Assembly: GCA_001513155.1 (NCBI GenBank) | Contig: LFSR01000010.1 | Span: 1-55,123 of the forward strand | Source of the DNA: Syntrophomonas sp. DTU018 | GTDB taxonomy: Bacteria; Bacillota; Syntrophomonadia; Syntrophomonadales; Syntrophomonadaceae | DNA length: 55,123 nucleotides | Direction: 5' to 3' | Notes under the pieces: generated by a model | Databases searched by the model: none | What the model was told of the DNA's origin: nothing | The model's input: only the letters and a program-made list of their open reading frames with translations | Translations under genes and position numbers: made by a program | Shown here: piece by piece, positions 48,528 to 55,123 of the stretch | Position numbering within the stretch: position 1 is the stretch's first letter | How the letters are laid out: each line of letters begins with the position of its first letter

Positions 48528-49025
48528 GTGAGGGATGAGATATATATGCGGCTGGCGCTGGCTCTGGCCCATCAGGCGCGCCTGCACGGGGAAATCCCCA
48601 TCGGCGCCGTGGCAGTTCACGAAGATGAAGTGATAAGCTGGGCTGCCAATGAGAAGGAACAGCGCGGCGATGCCACCGCCCATGCAGAAATGTTAGCCCT
48701 GCAGAAGGCGGCCCAGGTACTGGGACGGTGGAGATTGACTGATGTTACCCTGTACTGTACTTTGGAACCATGTCCTATGTGTGCCGGAGCTATGGTAAAT
48801 GCCCGCCTGGGAAAACTGGTCTACGGTACTCGAGATGAAAAAGCCGGGGCAGCGGGATCAGTAATTGACTTGGTGCGCTATCCCGGATTAAACCATCAGG
48901 TGGCAGTAACAGAGGGTGTGCTGAGACAGGAATGTGCTGATTTGCTCAGTGCATTCTTCAATGATTTGAGGAGAGATGGCCGAGTTGGTCGAAGGCGCTC
49001 GACTCGAAATCGAGTAGGCGGCTAA
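48528..49025 (+). CDS. tadA: tRNA-specific adenosine deaminase TadA
   Basis: A zinc enzyme that converts A34 of tRNA-Arg(ACG) to inosine. The active site is HAEMLAL (about 56) and PCPMCAGAM (about 84-92). I start it at GTG 48528 (VRDEIYMRLAL), which aligns with known TadA N-termini; GGTGATC, a full match to the 16S anti-SD tail, lies just before. The C-terminus is unusual. After LLSAFFNDLRR the frame runs on for about 16 residues, very basic (RVGRRRSTRNR), that are encoded by the first half of the next tRNA gene. The stop (49023-49025) lies inside that tRNA. Total length is 165 residues. Confidence 0.93.
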   Translation: MRDEIYMRLALALAHQARLHGEIPIGAVAVHEDEVISWAANEKEQRGDATAHAEMLALQKAAQVLGRWRLTDVTLYCTLEPCPMCAGAMVNARLGKLVYGTRDEKAGAAGSVIDLVRYPGLNHQVAVTEGVLRQECADLLSAFFNDLRRDGRVGRRRSTRNRVGG

Positions 49026-49063
49026 AAACCGTCTCGTGAGTTCGAATCTCACTCTCTCCGCCA
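48970..49063 (+). tRNA. tRNA-Ser (anticodon CGA), overlapping tadA
   Basis: A 94-base gene with acceptor GGAGAGA, anticodon loop CTCGAAA, long variable arm and GCCA end. It decodes UCG. Its first 56 bases are also the last 18 codons and stop of tadA. Confidence 0.97.
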
Positions 49064-49097
49064 GATTAAAAGCATAGCCAAAATTTAATAGATTTGT

Positions 49098-49193
49098 GGA
49101 GAGGTGGCTGAGTCTGGCTTAAGGCGCTCGATTGGAAATCGAGTAGAGGGTTTAAAAGCTCTCTCGCGGGTTCGAATCCCGCCCTCTCCGCCA
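49098..49193 (+). tRNA. tRNA-Ser (anticodon GGA)
   Basis: A 96-base gene with anticodon loop TTGGAAA, long variable arm and GCCA end. It decodes UCC/UCU and matches the TCC specifier proposed for the T-box leader. Confidence 0.97.
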
Positions 49194-49208
49194 CTAATTA
49201 CGAATATG

Positions 49209-49247
49209 AAGGGTTTCAGAAGTACGGCTGAAACCCTTTAGTTTTTT
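49209..49247 (+). terminator. terminator of the tRNA/tadA transcript
   Basis: An 11-bp stem (AAGGGTTTCAG / CTGAAACCCTT) with an 8-nt loop is followed by TAGTTTTTT. It lies 16 bases after the last tRNA and faces the convergent thioesterase gene. Confidence 0.88.
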
Positions 49248-49269
49248 AAGTTTTTATGGCGTTTCCAAC

Positions 49270-49713
49270 CTAGTCCAATTTAAACGGGCCGGTTACATAA
49301 AAAGTTGCCCGGCCTTTTGCGGCCAGGTTTCCCGTGTCTGTATATACTGCCGCTTCCGTTACCGCCGTTTTCTTGCCGGCATGGAGTACATATCCCTCCA
49401 CCCTGACCTCCGTCCCTGCATAAAGGGGCAATATGAAGTTAATATTTATATCCAACGTCACGCATCTCAGGCCAAGAGATTCCACGGAATATCCCATGGC
49501 GTTATCGATGAGACCGGCAATAACAGAACCGTGCATAAGACCCAAATGATTGGCAAACTTAGGGTCGCAAAGCATTTTCAAACCCGCCTTGCCGGGGGAC
49601 AAATAGGTTATGGCAATGCCCATACTCTGCAATGCAGGCATGCTTTCCGATTCCGTCAAGATAGTATGGAAAAGCCGTTCATCAATGCCCCGGTTTTCTG
49701 CCAGGATTTCCAT
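49270..49713 (-). CDS. PaaI-family hotdog thioesterase
   Basis: A 147-residue hotdog-fold protein. The motif HLGLMHGSVIAGLIDNAMGYS (about 55-75) matches the active-site region of the PaaI/YigI group, with the general-base region GSVIAGLIDNA. Such enzymes hydrolyse acyl-CoA thioesters; the acyl group is unknown. GGGAGG lies nine bases before the ATG. It follows the flavoprotein gene by about 35 bases on the same strand and may be co-transcribed. Confidence 0.85.
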   Translation of the reverse strand: MEILAENRGIDERLFHTILTESESMPALQSMGIAITYLSPGKAGLKMLCDPKFANHLGLMHGSVIAGLIDNAMGYSVESLGLRCVTLDININFILPLYAGTEVRVEGYVLHAGKKTAVTEAAVYTDTGNLAAKGRATFYVTGPFKLD

Positions 49714-49748
49714 ATAAACAAACCTCCCTGTGTTAACTTTACATTCCT

Positions 49749-50585
49749 CTATCGCAGCGGTTTAATCCACCAGCTTTGATCCCGGTAGGATTTTTGCACC
49801 TCTTTTAGGTATTCTTTTTGAGCTCGGAAACGCTCTTTCATTTCCAGCAGCCAGTTGTTGAAGTGTTCATCCATGTTCTGGTCGGAAAAACGGTTGTAAT
49901 CTGAATCTGAAAAATCCAGGCTGCCATTATTTTTAAGGATACCTCTTGCGCCGCATATGGGGCATTCTACCTGATGGTCATTCAGGAAGCGGAAAAGATC
50001 GGAGCCACAGACCGGACATTCCCGGCTTCCGGCCTGGTATTCCCGTTCGTTGAAAAGTTCCCGCCCCAGGGCTTTTGCATAGCTGATGTTCTTGGGACTC
50101 AGCAGGGATTCTCCCGGCAAAGTGGAATGAACCAGCCAGCAATCAACCAGTTTCATTCTCAGCAGTTTTGGAAATACTAGGCTAGCTGCTTTGCTGTAGC
50201 CTTCCCAGCCCATGGATCCATAAGGCATTACAATGACACAGGGTTTTCCCTTGGTATGGTGGACGTAGTTTTGTGCCCCCACCAGCCGGTCAGTCAGCAT
50301 TTTATAATAGCCGTGAGGGCCCAGGAAATATACGGGAACTCCAATAATGAGAGCATCCGCTTCTCTTATCCTTTCAATTACAAAATTGAAATCATCCTTA
50401 ATGGCACAACTCTCACCAGGCTGCAGGCAGCGATAACAGGCCCGGCAGGGTTTTATGTCAAGGTCAGTCAAACGAATAAGTTCCCGGGTGCATTCTTCCG
50501 GTATATTACTCATGATTTCTTTAACTAAAATCTCGCTGTTACCCAGCTTTCGATTAGATATAACCAGCCCTAAAACCTTTTTCAT
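49749..50585 (-). CDS. iron-sulfur flavoprotein with C-terminal zinc ribbon
   Basis: A 278-residue protein. The first about 180 residues are a flavodoxin-like FMN reductase domain. It carries a CX2CX2CX6C motif (CRACYRCLQPGESC, about 47-60), which in iron-sulfur flavoproteins binds one [4Fe-4S] cluster, and GVPVYFLGPHGYYKMLTDR near the FMN. A C-terminal part has two CPxCG-type pairs (CPVCGSD and CPICGARG), a likely zinc ribbon. It would carry out low-potential electron transfer in the cytoplasm; donor and acceptor are unknown. The zinc-ribbon tail is not part of the basic family. Confidence 0.8.
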   Translation of the reverse strand: MKKVLGLVISNRKLGNSEILVKEIMSNIPEECTRELIRLTDLDIKPCRACYRCLQPGESCAIKDDFNFVIERIREADALIIGVPVYFLGPHGYYKMLTDRLVGAQNYVHHTKGKPCVIVMPYGSMGWEGYSKAASLVFPKLLRMKLVDCWLVHSTLPGESLLSPKNISYAKALGRELFNEREYQAGSRECPVCGSDLFRFLNDHQVECPICGARGILKNNGSLDFSDSDYNRFSDQNMDEHFNNWLLEMKERFRAQKEYLKEVQKSYRDQSWWIKPLR

Positions 50586-50769
50586 GGTTTTCCCCCCGTT
50601 TAACAGTCTATCTCCTCAGCTTAATCACGGGATAAACTTGGGTGGCAGTCACCATTGCACAAACCTTCGTTCATCATAGGAACCAAAATATCGCCTCAGG
50701 ATTTTCACTCCTTGCCGGCCAACAAGCTATCCGCACATACTATTACAAATATAAGTAAATTAGTACCGG

Positions 50770-51867
50770 TCAGTTTATGTCTGTTTCCTCCCAGCAGTAT
50801 TCCTTGAGATACAAATAAACATAAACATCTATGAAAGAAACGGAGCGGGGATAGTTGATTTTCAGTATTTTCTTCATCAGCTCTGATTCATGGGCATAGA
50901 CCTTGGTTATTATACCGTCAAAATCCCTTTTGTCAGGAAAGGAAGCGACTATCTCCTCCACCGTCTTAAAGGCTTCCTCCTGTTTGTCAATTAATAAGCG
51001 CAGGTAGGCGATAACCTGGTCCTTTCCTATTACAGGGAGGGCATGACCGACCGCCAGGATGTTTATACCCCCGGATTCGGCCAGTTGCAGCATTTTCTGC
51101 ATATAGATGCGGGTATCTTTTAAGCATCCGTCCAGGATATCATTGGGATTAAGGAAACTTACCAGATCCCCGGCGAACAATATCTTTCGATCCGGTACAT
51201 AAAAGGAAAGGTGATCATCCTGATGACCCGGAGTTTCCAGGGCAAACAGTTTTTCCCCCAGAATCCATCCTCGAAAGGGCGTGTTTGCAAACAGCAGATC
51301 GGTACGCTGGTCTTCTCGCAAAAAGACCACCTTCCCGGTGGGGGGATAAATCCGGCCCACTTTGCGGCGCAATAATGCCAGGCTGACGGCATTCAAAAGC
51401 CGGTCCAAAATAGCCGGGGAGAGTTTTTGTATTCCCATCAGCAGTTTTATCATTGAGGGGCTAAGCATGCCAGTACGGCCAAAAAAACCATCCACCCCAA
51501 ATACCCTGACCATCTCCGCAGTAACATCGGTATAATTGCGCTGCAGGTTGTTGATTTTTCCAGCTACCAGGGGATGGCAGATCACCTGGGAATTATGGAA
51601 TACTTTAGCTCCGCTGTTGGCACTATGATCCAGGTGAGAGTGGGTGAGCAGCATGTCGTATTCCTTAAAAGGCAAGCGGGTTTCGATCTGCCGGAGCCTC
51701 CTTTCCCCGCAGGCCGGATCGATGATAAAGTTACCGTCATCCGTCTGCAGGAAATAAGTATTGGCAATAGCGGCTCCCTTGCCTTCTTCACAGATATCGG
51801 TAGTCAAGGATACTCCGTTTTCAGCTAGACATTTTTCTATATGGGGAAAGATATAATCTTGGTTCAT
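50770..51867 (-). CDS. metallo-beta-lactamase-fold hydrolase
   Basis: A 365-residue hydrolase with the metal-binding motif THSHLDHSA (about 74-82), ETPGHQDDH, FAGDLVSF and a later VGHALPVIG, all in the order of the MBL fold. The C-terminal about 90 residues are an extra helical part. Possible roles include thioester or lactone hydrolysis, but the substrate is unknown. The gene is divergent from the sigma-54 activator and is separated from the flavoprotein gene by about 180 bases with no visible terminator. Confidence 0.8.
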   Translation of the reverse strand: MNQDYIFPHIEKCLAENGVSLTTDICEEGKGAAIANTYFLQTDDGNFIIDPACGERRLRQIETRLPFKEYDMLLTHSHLDHSANSGAKVFHNSQVICHPLVAGKINNLQRNYTDVTAEMVRVFGVDGFFGRTGMLSPSMIKLLMGIQKLSPAILDRLLNAVSLALLRRKVGRIYPPTGKVVFLREDQRTDLLFANTPFRGWILGEKLFALETPGHQDDHLSFYVPDRKILFAGDLVSFLNPNDILDGCLKDTRIYMQKMLQLAESGGINILAVGHALPVIGKDQVIAYLRLLIDKQEEAFKTVEEIVASFPDKRDFDGIITKVYAHESELMKKILKINYPRSVSFIDVYVYLYLKEYCWEETDIN

Positions 51868-52064
51868 CTAAGAAACTCCTGTTCCAACCAGCTTCTTCCT
51901 GATTTTACTATTTGCTGATCCATACAACAAGAGTGGGCTATTAAGATTGTTGGCATTAAGTATTAAAGGGGATTTTAACAATTTTATAGAATTATATAAA
52001 AACAAGTCGAAAAAGATTTAACAACTCTCCGGATAGAACTACCCTGGCAGGGAGGTTTACAATT

Positions 52065-54509
52065 ATGAAAATACGCGATGTTATGACCCCTGATCCTTTC
52101 ACCCTTAGCCCCGATTGTTCCATTCAGAAAGCCGCGGCGTTGTTCCTTGACAAGGGAATTGACGGTGCCCCCGTTGTGGATGAAAACAACTACCTGCTGG
52201 GACTAGTTACCAAAATGCATCTCTATAGGGCTATTGTGGACCAGCTGCCGCTAAACTTGAGCGTAAAGGAAATCATGAGCACCAATATTCACGCCTTGGA
52301 CGAAGACCTGCCAGTTGAGGAACTGCATAAACTTACTTTTGGAAGATTTCCCGTGCTCCGGCAGGGTAAGGTAGTAGGCATGATAACTAAGTCTGACGAG
52401 AACGAGGTGCTCCTCAAGGAGTTAAAGGATGTCAGCAGCAAAATGCAGGCAGTTTTAGAGGCTGCTTATAATTCCATAGTAAGCATTGATGAGAACAAGA
52501 TTATCAGAACTTTTAACCGGGCGGCAGAAGAGTTATTTGAGAAAAATAAGGAAGATGTTTTAGGAAAGCCTTACAAGGAAGTATTTCCTGAAGGAGCCCT
52601 TAGTGAAATCCTGGATACGGGCTCGGTAGTTAAAAACCGGAAGTTTGTTTATAACGGGAAAACCATAGTCAGCAACCAGACCCCTATTTTTAAGGAAGAT
52701 GGTTCCATAGCCGGGGCCGTAGCTATAGCTCAGGATATATCCGATTTAGAAAATATTACCCGGGAACTGAACGTAACCAAAGAAATGAAGGATAAGCTGG
52801 ATGCTTTGCTGAGCGCATCCCTGGACAGCTTCTTTGTGGCCGACAGCCAGGGAGTAGTTATAAACGTAAACAAAGCCTACAGCGATATTACTGGAATTCC
52901 TGCAGAGAAAATTATCGGCCGGTCTATGTATGATTTGGTGAAGGAAGGGTATTATAAGCAGGCTGCTACCATAATGGTTTTGGAAAGCCAGCAGCCGGTA
53001 ATGTACAAAGAAACCACCGCCACCGGCCGGGTCGCTCTGTTTACCGGCATCCCCATATTTGATGAGCAGGGCCAGCTGACCAATGTCCTGGTGAATATCC
53101 GGGATATTACCGATTTAGAATCGGTCTCCGGTGAATTGGAGAGAGTCCAGGAGGTCAAAGAAGAGCTGAATACGGTGATTCAATCCTCCTTTGACGGAAT
53201 AATGGAGACCGATGCCAATGGGCAGGTTTTGATAGTCAATGATGCCTATATCCGAATTACAGGAATAAGCCGCGAAGAACTTATAGGCAAAAATGAAGCC
53301 CAGTTAGCCCAGGATGGCTATTATGACCGCTCGGTTTCATTAATGGTCAAAGAAAAAGGCAAACCGGTTACCATTGAACAGAGGTTAAAGACGGGGAAAA
53401 AACTTCTGGTAACCGGCAATCCGGTGTTTAATGAACGGGGTGAACTGATCAGGATTATTACCAATGCCCGGGATCTGACCGAGTTGGAGCAGCTGCGCCA
53501 GGATATGGAACAGGCTCAGGAACTCAGCCGCCATTATCAAGATGAATTAAGGAAAATACGGATAAGCCAGGAAAGCAACTTCGTGGCTGAGTCCCAGCAG
53601 TCCAAGGACATCGTAGATTTAATCATAAGGGTCAGTAAGGTGGATACTACAGTTTTAATACAGGGAGAATCAGGGGTGGGCAAGGAAATTGTAGCCCAGT
53701 TGCTCCATAAACACAGCCCCCGCTGCAACCAACCTTTTATTAAAATTAACTGTGCTGCTATTCCTGAGTCTTTGCTGGAATCGGAACTTTTCGGGTATGA
53801 AGCCGGAGCCTTTACCGGGGCCAGCAGGCAAGGCAAAATGGGCATATTTGAACTGGCCAACAAAGGCTCCCTATTCCTGGATGAGGTGGGAGAGATTCCC
53901 CTCCACCTGCAGGGCAAGCTGTTGCGGGTTCTGCAGGATGGCGAGTTTACTCGCATAGGAGGATATAAACCCATCAAAGTTGATGTAAGAGTTATTGCCG
54001 CTACTAACCGGGATTTGGCCCAGATGGTGGCAGAAGGAACTTTCCGGGAGGACTTGTATTATCGCTTAAACGTTATACCAATATATGTACCGCCTCTGCG
54101 GGAAAGGAAGGAAGAAATTGCTCCTCTGGTCAGGCATTTCCTCCATATGTTTAATGAAAAGTATGGTTTTAACAAAACTATCTCCGCTTCGGCTCTAGGG
54201 GTGCTCATGGAATACAACTGGCCAGGCAACATCCGCGAACTGCGCAACGTGATTGAACGAGCCGTGGTTACCAGTCCTGACTCGGTAATAGAAGATTTTA
54301 GCTTCTTAAATGCAGAACAACCGGAGAAAAAGGTTAACACCATATGCGATTACGGCCCCATTAATCTTAAAAAAGAAGTGGAAGAATACGAGAAGCAAAT
54401 AATAAAGAGGTATATGGAGAAATACGGCAGCCTGCGCAAAACAGCTCGCTATTTAGGTTCCAGCCAAACCACCATCTGGCGCAAAGCTACCCAGTATGGT
54501 ATAAAATAA
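52065..54509 (+). CDS. sigma-54-dependent activator with CBS pair and three PAS domains
   Basis: An 814-residue transcription activator. Its order is a CBS pair (about 1-115), PAS 1 (125-230), PAS 2 (245-352), PAS 3 (365-475), AAA+ core with Walker A GESGVGK (534-540), sigma-54 contact loop GAFTGA (581-586) and Walker B LFLDEV (603-608), and a Fis-type HTH at the end (about 785-814). PAS 2 and PAS 3 are alike and probably arose by duplication. CBS domains usually sense adenine nucleotides, so the protein may link energy state and an unknown PAS ligand to transcription. GGGAGG precedes the ATG. A sigma-54 promoter and a CoA-transferase gene follow. Confidence 0.93.
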   Translation: MKIRDVMTPDPFTLSPDCSIQKAAALFLDKGIDGAPVVDENNYLLGLVTKMHLYRAIVDQLPLNLSVKEIMSTNIHALDEDLPVEELHKLTFGRFPVLRQGKVVGMITKSDENEVLLKELKDVSSKMQAVLEAAYNSIVSIDENKIIRTFNRAAEELFEKNKEDVLGKPYKEVFPEGALSEILDTGSVVKNRKFVYNGKTIVSNQTPIFKEDGSIAGAVAIAQDISDLENITRELNVTKEMKDKLDALLSASLDSFFVADSQGVVINVNKAYSDITGIPAEKIIGRSMYDLVKEGYYKQAATIMVLESQQPVMYKETTATGRVALFTGIPIFDEQGQLTNVLVNIRDITDLESVSGELERVQEVKEELNTVIQSSFDGIMETDANGQVLIVNDAYIRITGISREELIGKNEAQLAQDGYYDRSVSLMVKEKGKPVTIEQRLKTGKKLLVTGNPVFNERGELIRIITNARDLTELEQLRQDMEQAQELSRHYQDELRKIRISQESNFVAESQQSKDIVDLIIRVSKVDTTVLIQGESGVGKEIVAQLLHKHSPRCNQPFIKINCAAIPESLLESELFGYEAGAFTGASRQGKMGIFELANKGSLFLDEVGEIPLHLQGKLLRVLQDGEFTRIGGYKPIKVDVRVIAATNRDLAQMVAEGTFREDLYYRLNVIPIYVPPLRERKEEIAPLVRHFLHMFNEKYGFNKTISASALGVLMEYNWPGNIRELRNVIERAVVTSPDSVIEDFSFLNAEQPEKKVNTICDYGPINLKKEVEEYEKQIIKRYMEKYGSLRKTARYLGSSQTTIWRKATQYGIK

Positions 54510-54555
54510 ATAATACCCCGGGAGCATAACCTAACCGGGTCGATTCAAAAGCAAA

Positions 54556-54585
54556 ACAGGCTGTTCCAGCAATGGAACAGCCTGT
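54556..54585 (+). terminator. 13-bp perfect hairpin after the activator gene
   Basis: Arms at 54556-54568 and 54573-54585 with a GCAA loop, a stable GNRA tetraloop. A T-run follows only 14 bases later, so it may be a terminator or a dyad operator for the activator. It lies about 175 bases upstream of the sigma-54 promoter, within normal enhancer distance. Confidence 0.55.
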
Positions 54586-54760
54586 ACTGTTTGTAACCTA
54601 TTTTTTGGTGTTATTGATAAAAATTTCATTCTTTAAAGCTGCCGGGATACGATAGCGCTAATTAACCAATAATTATAAAAAAGCATTCGCCGCCAGACCA
54701 AGGCAGATGCTGCAGAATTATCAAATTTTTGTCCAATTTTAAGAGACTGGTGGTTACAAT

Positions 54761-54776
54761 TGGCATAAGTTTTGCA
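54761..54776 (+). promoter_or_regulatory. sigma-54 (-24/-12) promoter
   Basis: TGGCATAAGTTTTGCA matches the consensus TGGCAY-N5-TTGCW, with the required ten bases between GG (54762-54763) and GC (54774-54775). Transcription would start near 54788, about 67 bases before the CoA-transferase start. Confidence 0.88.
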
Positions 54777-54854
54777 TGATATTATGTTCAGGAATTACAT
54801 AATAACCGACAGTCAAAGAACAATAAGTTATAAATGATGAAGGAGGGCTAAACC

Positions 54855-55123
54855 GTGAACTGGCAGGATTATTATCAGAGCAGAATATGCACAGCAGAAG
54901 AAGCGGTAAAGGTTATAAAATCAGGTGATTATGTAGTAGTAGGCCACGCCTGCGGAGAGCCGCGCACCCTCACCAAAGCCATGAGCCAGCGTTATGCCGA
55001 GCTGAAGGATGTTAAGGTGGTGCACCGGGTAGGCATGGGTGAGTGCTTGTATTGCCAGCCAGGCATGGAAGAGCATTTCCGGCATATATCTTTGTTTGCC
55101 GGAGCCAACAGCCGTCAGGCCAT
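54855..55123 (+). CDS. acetyl-CoA hydrolase/transferase family protein (partial)
   Basis: The first 89 codons of a CoA-transferase of the 4-hydroxybutyrate CoA-transferase/acetyl-CoA hydrolase type, cut by the window end. GTG 54855 has AGGAGG about eight bases upstream. The start VNWQDYYQSRICTAEEAVKV, then IKSGDYVVVGHACGEPRTL, is characteristic. It is a different family from the two-subunit enzyme at 23981. The -24/-12 promoter and the activator just upstream indicate sigma-54 control. Confidence 0.88.
   Translation, partial: MNWQDYYQSRICTAEEAVKVIKSGDYVVVGHACGEPRTLTKAMSQRYAELKDVKVVHRVGMGECLYCQPGMEEHFRHISLFAGANSRQA

Noticed and set aside
49064-49269. Signal recognition particle RNA (ffs) near tadA, as in many Firmicutes
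   Set aside because: Only tRNA-Ser(GGA) and a terminator are present; no GGTGCT..GGTCAGG-type SRP Alu or domain IV sequence was seen.

Overview
The window reads as chromosomal DNA from a low-to-mid GC, anaerobic, spore-former-lineage Bacillota (Clostridia), most like a Syntrophomonas-type fatty-acid syntroph. That assignment is inferred from content: a chromosome-origin gene order typical of Firmicutes, Noc plus Soj/Spo0J partition genes, a YyaC sporulation protein, a T-box leader, selenocysteine genes (selA, selB), and CoA-transferases of anaerobic acid metabolism. TTG and GTG starts are frequent.

Layout. 1-13.7 kb is mostly minus strand. Read 5' to 3' it runs: YkvI-like membrane protein, selA, selB, two 2-hydroxyacyl-CoA-dehydratase-like subunits, their ATP-dependent activase, a complete branched-chain amino-acid ABC transporter (livK, H, M, G, F), a CBS-ACT protein, and a frameshifted acetyltransferase. 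13.8-19.9 kb is a mixed block: yyaC, a phosphoribosyltransferase, a bactofilin with an M23 peptidase, larC, an aspartate/glutamate racemase and a membrane diguanylate cyclase. 19.9-21.8 kb is a repeat-rich, gene-poor stretch with three perfect parS sites and foldback repeats. 21.8-33.4 kb is the left side of the origin on the minus strand: rpmH, rnpA, yidD, yidC, jag, mnmE, mnmG, rsmG, noc, then parA-parB. A two-subunit CoA-transferase operon lies between noc and parA on the opposite strand. 33.4-42 kb is oriC with DnaA boxes and dnaA, dnaN, recF, remB-like, gyrB, gyrA on the plus strand. 42-49.2 kb continues on the plus strand with pdxS-pdxT and then a serine module: a Ser-type T-box, a class V aminotransferase, serA, serS, and six tRNA genes covering all four serine isoacceptors plus two arginine tRNAs, with tadA among them. 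49.3-51.9 kb carries a thioesterase, an iron-sulfur flavoprotein and a metallo-hydrolase. The window closes with a CBS/PAS sigma-54 activator, a sigma-54 promoter, and the start of a second CoA-transferase gene.

Points of most interest. (a) The tadA reading frame runs 56 bases into the tRNA-Ser(CGA) gene, so RNase P processing would remove the tadA stop codon. (b) One parS site sits at the centre of a 38-bp perfect palindrome placed as the parB terminator. (c) A near-consensus -24/-12 promoter follows a sigma-54 activator and precedes a CoA-transferase. (d) A YkvI-family membrane protein is translationally coupled to selA. (e) Three genes carry clean single-base frameshifts, either recent decay or sequence errors. 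(f) Two families of small foldback repeats are present, one of which supplies the selA stop codon.
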